Assembly (NCBI GenBank): GCA_020725025.1
Contig: DYFV01000022.1
Span: 1 to 64,000, forward strand
Length of the DNA stretch: 64,000 nt
From: Azoarcus sp.
Lineage (GTDB): Bacteria; Pseudomonadota; Gammaproteobacteria; Burkholderiales; Rhodocyclaceae
Reading direction: 5' to 3'
A model generated the notes under the pieces. It saw only the letters and a program-made list of their open reading frames with translations. It was not told where the DNA came from and searched no databases. Numbering within the stretch: position 1 is the stretch's first letter; each line of letters begins with the position of its first letter. The position numbers and the translations under genes were made by a program. This document shows, one piece after another, positions 36,778 to 46,018 of the stretch.

Positions 36778-37695
36778 ATGTACCCTTTCCGCAAGCGCAA
36801 CCCGGATCAGCCCCTGGGCACCGTCCTGCAGGGCGACTGGAGGGTTCCCGCCCTGGTGGCCACCGTACCGCTGCTGCTCGTCTATCTGATCGTTCCGCTC
36901 GTGGGCGGGCAGGACTCGGTGCTCGCCGTCGTGATCAAGGCCGCGGTGCCGTTCGCGTGGTTCTTCGCGCTGGTGTTCGGTGCGGTTGCCGTCGTCCGAC
37001 GCATCGGCGGCAAGGAGGCTGGGGGCGACGAGTCCGGTTCCCGTGCCGGTGCGGAGGGCGCCGGGCCCGAGACCGAGCCGGCTCGCGACGCGGATCCCTC
37101 GGGCGGGTGTCCCGACTCGTCGGAGCCGCCGCGGGAATGGTCGATCGATGTCCTCCGGCGCATGGAGTGGAAGCGCTTCGAGGATCTGTGCTGCGCCTTC
37201 TATCGCGAAAAGGGCATACGCGCGCTGACCACGCCGCTGGGGCCGGAGGGGGGCGTCGACATCCATCTTTTCCAGGATGCGGCCGATCCCGCACGCATAA
37301 CGGCCATCGTTCAGTGCCGGGCGCAGAACGAACCGGTAGGCGAGGGGCCGGTGCGCCGGCTGCACGAGCTCATGGGGCGGGAAGCGGTCGACAAGGCCTT
37401 CTTCATGGCGCCGGGCGGCTTCACCGGGCAGGCGAGGGCGTACGCGGCCGAACAGCGCATCGTCCTGCTCGACGGTCGCCTCTTTCTGGCCATGCTGCGG
37501 CGGCTGCCGGCGGAGGCCTCGGCGCGTCTGCTGGAGTTCGCCACCGAAGGCGACTGGACCGTGCCGACCTGTCCCAACTGCGGCGTGAAGCTCGTCGCGC
37601 GCCGGACCGAGGAAGGGCTTTTCTGGGGGTGTCGGCTTTATCCGAACTGTCGGTGCCGGCTGCCGATGGGTGCGGGCGAGCCAGCGGCCGGTTGA
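36778..37695 (+). CDS. Membrane-anchored Mrr-like nuclease domain protein with zinc ribbon
   Basis: A 305-residue protein in four parts: two helices (about 23-42 and 50-73), an acidic low-complexity linker (78-118), an Mrr-like restriction endonuclease domain (124-240), and a C-terminal topoisomerase-type zinc ribbon (CPNC...C...C, 265-291). The nuclease domain has Glu135 (RFEDLCCAFY), Asp161 (GGVDIHLF) and Gln179, but the usual Lys of QCK is Arg181 (IVQCR). The domain may cleave or only bind DNA. The start is uncertain: an ATG at 36730 is also possible. It is a single gene; no methylase is nearby. Confidence 0.75.
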   Translation: MYPFRKRNPDQPLGTVLQGDWRVPALVATVPLLLVYLIVPLVGGQDSVLAVVIKAAVPFAWFFALVFGAVAVVRRIGGKEAGGDESGSRAGAEGAGPETEPARDADPSGGCPDSSEPPREWSIDVLRRMEWKRFEDLCCAFYREKGIRALTTPLGPEGGVDIHLFQDAADPARITAIVQCRAQNEPVGEGPVRRLHELMGREAVDKAFFMAPGGFTGQARAYAAEQRIVLLDGRLFLAMLRRLPAEASARLLEFATEGDWTVPTCPNCGVKLVARRTEEGLFWGCRLYPNCRCRLPMGAGEPAAG

Positions 37696-37901
37696 TCCGG
37701 GCGAGACTTGCGTCACGCTGCGCATTCGGCGGGAAGGGTTATCGGCCCGCAGGTTGACTTTCCTCAAGCCGGCCGGCGGTGCTTGACAAATAATTGAGCC
37801 AGCCGTGACGGCGTGCGCGGTGTTGCGCGCGACATGCACCCGGTTCCTCGCGGAGTGCTCCGTGACCGGTCCTTGCGCGGGGAAAGGACGGAAACGCCAT
37901 C

Positions 37902-40358
37902 ATGCCGGCAGCCCGCTCTTCCTGGTTGAGTCGGCGCTCGTTGCGCACGCGCATCATTCTGGGTGTGTTGGCGGCGGTCATCGTCGTCCTGTGGATGGCG
38001 ACCTTCTCCATCGGACAGACGTTGCGGCGGGATATGGAGGCAACGATCTCGGCGCAGCAATACTCGGTCGTGTCCCTGATGGCCCAGCAGGTGGACCGCT
38101 CGCTGCGCGAGCGCCTGGCTGCGTTGGAGGCCCTGGCCCTCGCCACGACGCCGGCGACGATCGGCGACGGGGCGGCGCTGCAGGGCCAGCTGGAGCAGCA
38201 GGTCGGCGTGATGCAGCTGTTCAACTGGGGCATTTTCGTGCTCGACGGCCGCGGCGTCGCGGTGGCGAGCGTACCGGCCGCGCTCGATCGCGGCGGGGTG
38301 GACTACCATGAGGTCCCTTTCATCCGAGAGGCCTTCGCGGGTGGTGTCGCGATCGTCTCGGACCCGCTCATCGGCCTGCGCACCGGCCAGCCGGTGGTTG
38401 CGATGGCAGTTCCCGTGCGGGATGCAGAAGGCGGCGTAGCGGGCCTGGTGGTGGGTGCGACCAACCTCGCCCGTCCCAACTTTCTCGACGAGATCAGCAC
38501 CGCCAAGTTCGGCCGGACGGGAGATTTCCTCGTGACCGCGCCGCGCAGGCGCCTGTTCGTCGCCTCCTCGGACAAGACGCGCTTGCTCAAGAACGGTCCG
38601 CCGCGCGGCGTGAACCCGGTCTACGACAGCTATATCGACGGCTACGACGGATCGGGCATCGCGCGTTCCTCGCGTGGTGTGGTCGAGCTTTCGTCGAGCC
38701 GCCGCATTCCCACGACCGGCTGGCTGATGCAGTCGGTGCTGCCGACCGAAGAGGCCTTCGCGCCGATTCGCGCCATGCGGACGCGGCTGGCTGCGATCTC
38801 GCTGGTGCTGAGCCTGGTCGCCGGCGCGGTGGCCGCCTGGTGGCTGCGTCGCGAGCTCGGTCCGCTCACCGAGGCGGCCACGCGCCTCGCTCGCATGCGC
38901 GACGGGACGCTCGCGCGCGAGCCGCTGCCCATCCGCCGGGAGGACGAGATCGGCGAGCTGGCGCGCGCCTTCAACGGCCTGCTCGAGGTCATCGTCGCCG
39001 AAGAGGCGAGGGCTGCCGAGCACCTCGCCAACGCGCGCCTGCGAAAGATCGTCGCGCGCGTCCCCGGCGTGGTCTTCCAGTACCGCCGCGATGGTTCGGC
39101 AGGGGGCCACTTCGTGTTCGCGAGCGATGCGGTGCGCGAGCTCTTCGGCATGAGTCCCGAGGAGGTGCAGGATGATGCGGGGCGCTTGCGTGCCTTGCTA
39201 CATCCCCAGGACGAGGCGCGTTTTCTCGGCTCGCTCGCCGCATCGGCCGAGCGCCTGGAACCCTGGCGGGTGGAGTTCCGCATCTGCCCGCCCGGCGCAG
39301 CGTTGAAGTGGCTGCATGTGGACGCCCAGCCCGAGGCGGCCGAGGACGGGGCCATCGTCTGGTCGGGCGCCATCACCGACGTCACTGCGGCCAAGGCGAT
39401 GGAGGCCGAGCTGCGCATCGCGGCGGTCACCTTCGAGAGCCAGGAAGGCATCCTCATCACCGATGCGGAGCGTGTCATCGTGCGGGTGAACCGGGCCTTC
39501 ACCGCAATCACCGGGTATACCGAGGCCGAGGCGGTCGGCCGCACGCCCTCGATGCTCAAGTCCGGACGCCACGACGCCGCGTTCTACAACGGGATGTGGG
39601 CGGCGCTCGGGCGCGACGGCTACTGGCGCGGAGAGATCTGGAATCGGCGCAGGAGCGGCGAGCTTTACGCCGAGTGGGCCACCATCACCGCGGTGCGCGA
39701 CCCGGAGGGGCGAATCACCCACTACGTTGGCACATTCACCGACATCACCGAGCACAAGCTCTCGGAAGAGCGCATCCACCGTCTGGCCTTCTACGACCCC
39801 CTCACCGGGCTGCCCAACCGGCGGCTCTTCCACGACCGGCTCGACCAGGCGATGGCGGCCGCAGCCCGCGCCGGCAGCTTCGGCGCGCTACTCTTCCTCG
39901 ATCTCGACCAGTTCAAGAGCCTCAACGACCGCGAGGGCCACGTGATGGGCGACGCGCTCCTGGTGAAGGTGGCGCGACGCCTTTCCCAGTGCGTGCGCGC
40001 GAGCGACACGGTGGCGCGGCTGGGCGGCGACGAGTTCGTGGTCATCCTCCACGACCTCGCGGCGAACGGGAAGGGCGAGGCCGGCGCCAGGGTCGTGGCG
40101 TACGCAGTGGCGGAGAAGATCCGGAGCGTGCTCGGCGAGCCTTACGTGCTCGGCCCGGCGTCGAGCGGCGGTGCGGCGACGGTCCACCGCTGCACGGTGA
40201 GCATCGGGATCTGCCTCTTCCAGGGCGAGGGGGAGAGTCGCGACGAGGTGATCCGGCGGGCCGACGTCGCGATGTATGCGGCGAAGAGCGCCGGGCGAGA
40301 CGCCATCCGTTTCTTCGAGACCCTCGGCCGGACCGCCACCGACGCCGCCGACTCGTAA
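37902..40358 (+). CDS. Diguanylate cyclase with dCache, HAMP and two PAS domains
   Basis: An 818-residue inner-membrane sensor. Helix 1 is about 18-38, an extracytoplasmic dCache-type domain about 45-290, helix 2 about 295-315, HAMP about 315-370, PAS-1 about 380-495, PAS-2 about 505-620 and GGDEF about 630-805. The active site is intact (GGDEF at 708-712), and RxxD at 699-702, five residues upstream, is the inhibitory I-site. It makes cyclic di-GMP. The ligand of the sensor is unknown. The ATG has AAGGACGGAA upstream. It precedes an antiporter gene by 115 bases. Confidence 0.93.
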   Translation: MPAARSSWLSRRSLRTRIILGVLAAVIVVLWMATFSIGQTLRRDMEATISAQQYSVVSLMAQQVDRSLRERLAALEALALATTPATIGDGAALQGQLEQQVGVMQLFNWGIFVLDGRGVAVASVPAALDRGGVDYHEVPFIREAFAGGVAIVSDPLIGLRTGQPVVAMAVPVRDAEGGVAGLVVGATNLARPNFLDEISTAKFGRTGDFLVTAPRRRLFVASSDKTRLLKNGPPRGVNPVYDSYIDGYDGSGIARSSRGVVELSSSRRIPTTGWLMQSVLPTEEAFAPIRAMRTRLAAISLVLSLVAGAVAAWWLRRELGPLTEAATRLARMRDGTLAREPLPIRREDEIGELARAFNGLLEVIVAEEARAAEHLANARLRKIVARVPGVVFQYRRDGSAGGHFVFASDAVRELFGMSPEEVQDDAGRLRALLHPQDEARFLGSLAASAERLEPWRVEFRICPPGAALKWLHVDAQPEAAEDGAIVWSGAITDVTAAKAMEAELRIAAVTFESQEGILITDAERVIVRVNRAFTAITGYTEAEAVGRTPSMLKSGRHDAAFYNGMWAALGRDGYWRGEIWNRRRSGELYAEWATITAVRDPEGRITHYVGTFTDITEHKLSEERIHRLAFYDPLTGLPNRRLFHDRLDQAMAAAARAGSFGALLFLDLDQFKSLNDREGHVMGDALLVKVARRLSQCVRASDTVARLGGDEFVVILHDLAANGKGEAGARVVAYAVAEKIRSVLGEPYVLGPASSGGAATVHRCTVSIGICLFQGEGESRDEVIRRADVAMYAAKSAGRDAIRFFETLGRTATDAADS

Positions 40359-40473
40359 CAGCGCGAAAAGACCGCCCCGCGCGCCGCGAGTTCGTGGATA
40401 CTCGCGCCTCTCGCCGTCGCGCGCCGGGCGCGGCCGGCCTCGAACGGGAAAATCCGAATGAAGGGAAGGATAG

Positions 40474-41790
40474 ATGAGTAGCGCGCACTGGTTCCTGCTG
40501 GTGGGCGGGCTGCTGCTCGCCATGGGGATGACCGGACCGGCGCTGCGGCGGCTGCCGGTGACCTCCGCCATCATCTATCTGGCGGTGGGGATCCTGGTCG
40601 GGCCGATGGTGCTTCACCTCTTCCATTTCAATCCCCTGAAGCAGTCCGCTCTGCTCGAGGTGCTCACCGAGGCGGCTGTCCTCATCTCGCTCTATTCGGC
40701 GGGCGTCAAGATGCCGGTTCCGGTGCGGCTCGCCCGCTGGCGCACCCCGATCCTGCTCGCCTTCGCCTCGATGGCCGTGACGGTCGGCCTGGTCGCCGGC
40801 TTCGCCCACTACGTGCTCGCGCTTCCCCTCGGCGCGGCGATCCTGCTCGGTGCCATCGTCGCGCCCACCGACCCGGTGCTCGCCACCGAGGTCCAGATCC
40901 GCCACCCCGGCGATCGCGACCGCCTGCGCTTCACCCTCACCTGCGAGGCGGGCATGAACGACGGCAGCGCCTTTCCCTTCGTGATGCTCGGCCTGGGCCT
41001 GCTCGGCCTGCACGAGCTGGGCGAGCTCGGCCTGCGCTGGGCCCTGGTGGACGTGCTGTGGGCGAGCGTGGGCGGCATCGCCATCGGTATCGCCGGCGGA
41101 GCCGGACTCGCCCATCTCGGCCACCGACTGCGCGGCCGGCGCCCCGGGCACGACCTCATGGACGACTTCCTCGGCCTGGGGCTGATCGGCATCGTCTACG
41201 GCGCGAGCCTGCTCGTGGCGGCGGGCGGCTTCCTGGCGGTCTTCTTCGCGGCCCTGGCCCTGCGCCAGACGGAACTCCGGCTGCTCGGAGCGGATCCCGA
41301 CGAGCCGGACCGCCTGCAGTGCGAGGACGAGGACGCCGACGACTCGCCCCGGCCGGCGCCGCGCGCGCACCAGGCGACGGTGAGCGAGGGCTCGCTGGTG
41401 TTCAAGGAACACCTGGAGCGGCTGTCGGAACTGGTGCTCATCCTGCTCATCGGCGGCACGCTGTTCCTCGATTCGTGGAGCTGGCGCGCCGTGGGCTTCG
41501 CCCTCTTCGTGTTCGTCGTCGCGCGTCCGGTGAGCGTGTTCATGGGCCTGGCCGGCACGCGCACGCCGCTGCGCATGCGCGCGCTCGCAGGCTGGTTCGG
41601 GGTGCGCGGAATCGGCTCGCTGTACTACCTGATGTTCGTGATCCAGAAGGGCGTGCCGCAGGCGCTTGCGCTCGAGCTGATCCACATGACGCTGGTGGTC
41701 GTGACGCTCTCCATCGTGTGCCACGGCGTGAGCGTGAAGCCCATGATGGGCCGCTACTGGCGCTCCGGAGGGCCGCTCTCCGCCCATTGA
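40474..41790 (+). CDS. CPA1 family Na+/H+ antiporter
   Basis: A 438-residue membrane protein of about twelve helices. APTDPVLATEVQ and CEAGMNDGSAFPFVML carry the conserved Asp pair that binds cations in CPA1 exchangers (NhaP/NHE type). FGVRGIGSLYYL is the late conserved segment. A hydrophilic loop near residue 270-310 (acidic) may be regulatory. The ATG has GGGAAGGA upstream. It exports Na+ or K+ for protons. The ATP-grasp gene follows after 160 bases. Confidence 0.88.
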   Translation: MSSAHWFLLVGGLLLAMGMTGPALRRLPVTSAIIYLAVGILVGPMVLHLFHFNPLKQSALLEVLTEAAVLISLYSAGVKMPVPVRLARWRTPILLAFASMAVTVGLVAGFAHYVLALPLGAAILLGAIVAPTDPVLATEVQIRHPGDRDRLRFTLTCEAGMNDGSAFPFVMLGLGLLGLHELGELGLRWALVDVLWASVGGIAIGIAGGAGLAHLGHRLRGRRPGHDLMDDFLGLGLIGIVYGASLLVAAGGFLAVFFAALALRQTELRLLGADPDEPDRLQCEDEDADDSPRPAPRAHQATVSEGSLVFKEHLERLSELVLILLIGGTLFLDSWSWRAVGFALFVFVVARPVSVFMGLAGTRTPLRMRALAGWFGVRGIGSLYYLMFVIQKGVPQALALELIHMTLVVVTLSIVCHGVSVKPMMGRYWRSGGPLSAH

Positions 41791-41950
41791 GCGGTGTCGG
41801 CGGGCAAGAAGCGGCCAGGAGTGCTATATCGATTGAGAGTCTGAACAAGCGCAGCGGCGGGTGCCCGGTCGGACGACCCCAAGGGCGCCGCCCGCGCCTC
41901 CCGGCGGTGGCGCGGGACGGGGCACGCCGCGCCGAGAGGGAGGAGAGCCC

Positions 41951-43156
41951 ATGCTCGCGTCGATCGTGGATCGAGCCGAATCACTGCGGCGTTATCTCAG
42001 CATCTTTCGTGCATTCCTGCGCGACATACCCAAGCACCGGGCCCGGCAGGATCCGGACCTGCCGCCGCTCGCGGTGCGCCTGGCGGAGCAGTACCTGCTG
42101 CAGGCGCTCAACGGCGTGACGGCCGCGAACTACTATGAGCTGGGCCTTCACTCGCGCAGCAAGACGTGGCAGGAGAAGCGCGACTACGTCGGCCAGTTCG
42201 ACCTCCCGCGCCTGTACCGGTATTTCAACATTCCGGGCTACGAGGCCCTCGCGCGGGACAAGATCGTCTTCCACCTGCTCGCCGACGCCCTCGGGATACA
42301 GGCCGTTCCGATCGTCGCCATCTACTCGCCCGGAGGCACGAGCCTGCCCTGGCGCACGCTTCGCGATGCCGGCGAGCTTGCCGCCCACCTCGAGCAGACA
42401 CGGGCGGAGCACCTGTTCTTCAAGACGGCGGCCGGCACCTTCGGGCGGGGCGCGATCGCCATCGGCGAGCGCCTCGGCGACGGCGTGTGGCGCAAGGTGC
42501 CGTCGCGGGAGCGCATCGGGTTGGAGGAGCTCCTGGCGCACCTGGAAGGCTATGCGCCCAATCAGACATGGATCGTGCAGAACCGGATCCGGCCGCACCC
42601 GGCGCTGGAGGCGGTGGTGCCCGACGTGTGTCCCACCCTGCGTGTGATGACCCTGAACCAGGGCGAGCCCCGGGTCACCGGCTCCATCCTGCGCTTCGGG
42701 GACGGCGACGTACCGGCCGACAACGCAGGCGCGGGCGGAATCGCGTTCTTCGTCGATCACGAAACGGGCAGGCTCGGGCACGGCGTGCATACCGTGGACG
42801 GTCGGTCGGTCTTCCGGACCGCGCATCATCGCACCGGTGTGGAGGTGGCCGGCTCCCACGTGCCCTTCTGGACCGAGGCGGCCGCGCTGGCGATCGAGAG
42901 CGCCCGAAGGCTACCCCAGCTCAGTTATCTCGGCTGGGACATCGCCATCACGGCGGACGGGCCGAAGGTGCTGGAGGTCAACTCCTCGTCGGGGCTGCTG
43001 TCGCTGCAGAAGCTCAACAACCGGGGGTTGCTGGCGGGGCAGATGCGGACGGTGATCGCCCCCTTCCAGGGCATCACGCGCTGCGGCATCACGCTGTATT
43101 CCGGGGGGCAGCGTGGGCGGGTGGATGCGCCGCTGGCGGTTCCCGGGCGCCGCTGA
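41951..43156 (+). CDS. Sugar-transfer associated ATP-grasp domain protein
   Basis: A 401-residue protein of the ATPgrasp_ST type (PF14397). Blocks are YYELGLHSRSKTWQEKRDYV, HLFFKTAAGTFGRGAIAI (ATP-binding Lys and Gly-rich turn), LRVMTLNQGEPRVTGSILRF and the metal-binding GWDIAITADGPKVLEVNSS. The family occurs in exopolysaccharide clusters, probably making a peptide-like or acyl-like bond; the exact reaction is unknown. The ATG is well supported by GGGAGGAG. It is not next to a recognisable polysaccharide locus here. Confidence 0.82.
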   Translation: MLASIVDRAESLRRYLSIFRAFLRDIPKHRARQDPDLPPLAVRLAEQYLLQALNGVTAANYYELGLHSRSKTWQEKRDYVGQFDLPRLYRYFNIPGYEALARDKIVFHLLADALGIQAVPIVAIYSPGGTSLPWRTLRDAGELAAHLEQTRAEHLFFKTAAGTFGRGAIAIGERLGDGVWRKVPSRERIGLEELLAHLEGYAPNQTWIVQNRIRPHPALEAVVPDVCPTLRVMTLNQGEPRVTGSILRFGDGDVPADNAGAGGIAFFVDHETGRLGHGVHTVDGRSVFRTAHHRTGVEVAGSHVPFWTEAAALAIESARRLPQLSYLGWDIAITADGPKVLEVNSSSGLLSLQKLNNRGLLAGQMRTVIAPFQGITRCGITLYSGGQRGRVDAPLAVPGRR

Positions 43157-43206
43157 ACCCTTCGTGTGGAGCCGCAGCTGCGGATCGGCGATAAACCGGG
43201 CCGCAG

Positions 43207-43752
43207 TCAGCGGATGACCGGCCGGTCCGGGATGAGATTGTCGCGTTCGGCGGCTTCGCCCGGCGCGGCCGGGAAATGGGCCTCGAGGGCTGCGCCGACC
43301 GCGTCGATGGCGCGGGCGAGGCCCTCCTCGTAGTGCCCGGTGCGGAAGTCGTCGCGCATCGCCGCCAGCAACCGCTCCCAGGCGTCGGGCGCCACGGCGC
43401 GTGCCAGCCCGCGGTCGGCCACGATCTCGATGCGGTGCTCGGCCAGCAGCAGGTAGATCAGCACCCCGTTGTTGAGCTCGGTGTCCCACACCCGCAGTTT
43501 GCCGAAGAGCGCCAGGGCACGCTCGCGCACCACCTCCTCGAGGGATTCGCCGAAGCGGACGTGGCGCCACAGGTAGCTCACCGGCAGGCTGGCCTCCACG
43601 CACAGGCAGATCTCGCCGGTGTGGCGCGCCTCGCTCTCGCGCACCCGCCGTTCCAGGTTCGCGAGCGCGGCCTCGCCCACCCGGCGCTGTGCGTCGGAGG
43701 CGTCGAGCCAGAGGTGGCGCAGCAGGCGCAAGCGACCGAGCACGGCTACCAC
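43207..43752 (-). CDS. TPM domain protein
   Basis: A 181-residue protein of the TPM (TLP18.3/Psb32/MOLO-1, DUF477) family. ICLCVEASLPVSYLWRHVRF and VWDTELNNGVLIYLLLAEHRIEIVADRGL match the family core (NNGVLIYL is typical). It lacks a signal peptide or C-terminal helix. It begins with GTG overlapping the preceding TPM gene by seven bases and is the last gene of the lemA operon. Confidence 0.85.
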   Translation of the reverse strand: MVAVLGRLRLLRHLWLDASDAQRRVGEAALANLERRVRESEARHTGEICLCVEASLPVSYLWRHVRFGESLEEVVRERALALFGKLRVWDTELNNGVLIYLLLAEHRIEIVADRGLARAVAPDAWERLLAAMRDDFRTGHYEEGLARAIDAVGAALEAHFPAAPGEAAERDNLIPDRPVIR

Positions 43753-44684
43753 CCTCCCGAGGCGCCGCCGCCGCCGAAGCTGCCGCCTCCACCGGAACGG
43801 AAGCCGCCGCCCCCGAATCCGCCGCCGCGCCGTCCGCCCCCGCCCCAGATGATCGGCCCGCCGCCGATGTGCGGACCGCGTCCGCCGCCGCGTCCGCCGC
43901 CGCTCACGCCCAGCGCCAGGACGAACACGAAGGCGAGCACCACCGCGATGAGCGCGAGCAGGATGCTGCCGGTGAAGAGGAGCGCGAACCCCCCGGCGCC
44001 ACCCGCAGTGACGAGGGCGCCGAGCTTGCGCCCCAGGGTCGCGACCAGGAGCGCGCCGACGAGCGGCACGCCCATGAAGAGCAGGGCGCCCAGGCCCTCG
44101 AAAGTGGAGAGCTCGCCGGCAGGCGCATCCTCCTCCTCGGGCAGGGGGAGGTTCTCGCCGCGGATGCGGGCCATCAGCGCGTCGAGGGCGGCGTGCAGGC
44201 CGCCGGCATAGTCGCCCTCGCGGAAGGCGGGCGCCATCGCCCGGTTGATGATCTGGAAGGCGGCGAGGTCGGGTACCGCGCCTTCCAGGGCGCGTGCCAC
44301 TTCGATGCGCGCGCGGCGATCGTTCTTGGCCACCACGACGAGAATGCCGTCACCGATCTCGCGCCGCCCGATCTTCCATTCGTCCGCCACGCGGAAGGCG
44401 TAGGCCGCGATGTCCTCGTGGCCGGTGGAAGGCACCATCAGGACCGCGATCTGGGTGCCGCGCTCGCGCTCGAAGGCCTCGAGCTTGGCTTCCAGGCTCT
44501 GCAACTGGGCGGCGTTCAGGGTGCCGGTGCGGTCGATGACGCGGGCGGTGAGCGGCGGGACCGCCTCGAAGCCCTGAGCCAGGGCAGGGGGCTGCCACAG
44601 CAGGGCGGCCAGGAGCAGCACCACCCGCCAGACGAGCCCCGCCGGGACTGCTCCGGGTACGCGTGTGGCGGCGATGGAGTGCAC
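43746..44684 (-). CDS. TPM domain protein with Gly-rich tail (YgcG-like)
   Basis: A 312-residue protein with a signal peptide (about residues 1-36), a periplasmic TPM domain (about 45-180; RVIDRTGTLNAAQLQSLEAKL and IGDGILVVVAKNDRRARIEVA), one or two helices (about 195-260) and a Gly-rich C-terminus ending GGGGASGGW. YgcG-type proteins are typically paired with LemA. The role is not established, though links to envelope stress and protein quality have been suggested. It lies between lemA and another TPM gene. Confidence 0.88.
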   Translation of the reverse strand: MHSIAATRVPGAVPAGLVWRVVLLLAALLWQPPALAQGFEAVPPLTARVIDRTGTLNAAQLQSLEAKLEAFERERGTQIAVLMVPSTGHEDIAAYAFRVADEWKIGRREIGDGILVVVAKNDRRARIEVARALEGAVPDLAAFQIINRAMAPAFREGDYAGGLHAALDALMARIRGENLPLPEEEDAPAGELSTFEGLGALLFMGVPLVGALLVATLGRKLGALVTAGGAGGFALLFTGSILLALIAVVLAFVFVLALGVSGGGRGGGRGPHIGGGPIIWGGGGRRGGGFGGGGFRSGGGGSFGGGGASGGW

Positions 44685-44699
44685 CGCGACTCCCCCGGG

Positions 44700-45320
44700 T
44701 CAGCGCGCGGGGGCGCCGAAATCGACCGCAGGCGGGCGCGCGAGCTCGGCCTCGTTGGCCACGGTAAAGCCCGGCTTGGGGTCGTAGCCGAAGAGCATCG
44801 CGGTGAGATTGGTGGGGAAGCTGCGCGCGAGCACGTTGTATCGCTGCACCGCCTCGATGTAGCGGTTGCGCGCCACCGTGATGCGGTTCTCCGTGCCCTC
44901 GAGCTGCACCCGCAGATCCTGGAAGCCCTGGTTGGTGCGCAGCGTCGGGTAGCTCTCGGCGACCGCCAGCAGCCGCGACAGGGCGCCGCCGAGCTGGCTC
45001 TGGGCCTGCTGGAAGCGCGCCAGCGCCTCGGGATTGTCGAGCAGCTCCGGTGTGGCCTGGATGGCGGTGGCGCGCGAGCGCGCCTCGATCACTCGGGTCA
45101 GGGTCTCCTGCTCGAAGTCCGCCTCGCCCTTCACCGTGTTGACCAGGTTGGGGATGAGATCCGCCCGGCGCTGGTACTGGTTGAGCACCTCGGCCCAGGC
45201 TGCCCGGGTCTCTTCGTCCAGGCGCTGGAAGTCGTTGTAGCCGCAGCCGCCCAGCCCGAGCAGCACGACGAGCATGAAGTACCAGGCGAGGCGGCGCGAC
45301 AGCGGTGCGAGCTGCGACAT
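44700..45320 (-). CDS. LemA family lipoprotein
   Basis: A 206-residue protein. A signal helix (LAWYFMLVVLLGLGGC) ends in a lipobox, giving a lipid-modified Cys near residue 27. The LemA domain follows: NQYQRRADLIPNLVNTVKG, ATAIQATPELLDNPEALARFQQ and FPTNLTAMLFGYDPKPGF. It is probably coiled-coil/helical and faces the periplasm or outer membrane. I chose the ATG at 45320; the promoter position at 45393-45421 excludes the far upstream starts. It is first in the lemA-TPM-TPM operon. Confidence 0.9.
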   Translation of the reverse strand: MSQLAPLSRRLAWYFMLVVLLGLGGCGYNDFQRLDEETRAAWAEVLNQYQRRADLIPNLVNTVKGEADFEQETLTRVIEARSRATAIQATPELLDNPEALARFQQAQSQLGGALSRLLAVAESYPTLRTNQGFQDLRVQLEGTENRITVARNRYIEAVQRYNVLARSFPTNLTAMLFGYDPKPGFTVANEAELARPPAVDFGAPAR

Positions 45321-45392
45321 CGTCTTGTTCACTCCCCAAGGCATATGGCGCCCCCGGCCGGCAGGCGCGATGCTGCGGTGCATCGTCAGCCG

Positions 45393-45421
45393 ACTATAGG
45401 CAGGGCCGAGGGCTTTGGCAA
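45393..45421 (-). promoter_or_regulatory. Sigma-70 promoter of the lemA operon
   Basis: Leftward, TTGCCA (45421-45416) and TATAGT (45398-45393) are separated by 17 bases; each differs from consensus at one position. The start would be near 45386, giving a 66-base leader to the lemA ATG at 45320. This is the best sigma-70 match I found in the window. Confidence 0.6.
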
Positions 45422-45488
45422 CACGCGATGCGCGCAAGAGCCTCCCTCCACGGGGCTTGGACATCCGCGACGACGCCGGGCATGGGCT

Positions 45489-45947
45489 TCAGTGCGTCCG
45501 ATAGGCGGCCACGTCGCCCGGCCTGCGCAGCATCTTGTCGACCTCGCCCGCGTGCAGTTCCTCGACCGAGATCATCCGACGGGCGTACTCCTCGAGCAGC
45601 ACCGACTTGCCTTCGGCGAAGCGCAGCAGCTCGCGATACACCGCGAGCGTCGCCGATTCCGCCTGCAGGGACTCCACGAGGATGGAGCCGATGTCGCTCT
45701 TGTGCGAGTCGAGCAGCGGCCCGATCCCGAGCGACGGATAGCCGCCGAAGTGCGTGATGAGCTCACCGGCCTCCTGGGCATGGGCGAGCGATTCGGCCGC
45801 TTGCGAGCGCAGCCAGTTCACGATGGGGATGCGCGCGTAGCCGAAGACCATGAACGAGTAGTGCGTGTAGCGCACCACCCCCGCGAGCTCCATTTCCAGG
45901 ATGCGGTTGAGGGTGCCGACAGCCTGTTGGGTGTCCGCCGGATTCAT
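45489..45947 (-). CDS. Bacterioferritin/ferritin-like protein
   Basis: A 152-residue four-helix protein. It has MELAGVVRYTHYSFMVFGY, AAESLAHAQEAGELITHFGG and VEELHAGEVDKML, supplying Glu and His residues (Glu20, Glu52, Glu97 and the ExxH at 129-132) in positions expected for a di-iron site. It is slightly shorter than classical bacterioferritin, and no conserved haem Met was confirmed. Iron storage or a di-iron oxidase role is likely. It begins 71 bases after the response regulator gene; co-transcription is possible but not shown. Confidence 0.82.
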   Translation of the reverse strand: MNPADTQQAVGTLNRILEMELAGVVRYTHYSFMVFGYARIPIVNWLRSQAAESLAHAQEAGELITHFGGYPSLGIGPLLDSHKSDIGSILVESLQAESATLAVYRELLRFAEGKSVLLEEYARRMISVEELHAGEVDKMLRRPGDVAAYRTH

Positions 45948-46018
45948 CTGGACCTCCTTGCCGGGAAGGCAACCGGGCCTTTCACTCCAGTGTAGACTCC
46001 GGCACGGAGGTCGCCGGA

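Noticed and set aside
37783-37811. TTGACA followed by AATAAT upstream of the 818-residue diguanylate cyclase gene
   Set aside because: The -35-like TTGACA has no -10 at 16-18 bases (TGACGG there), and AATAAT is immediately adjacent to it rather than downstream. Not a usable promoter pair.
43800-43920. Repetitive GGC/CCG-rich stretch that looked like a tandem repeat
   Set aside because: It encodes the Gly-rich tail of the TPM protein; codon-level repetition explains it.
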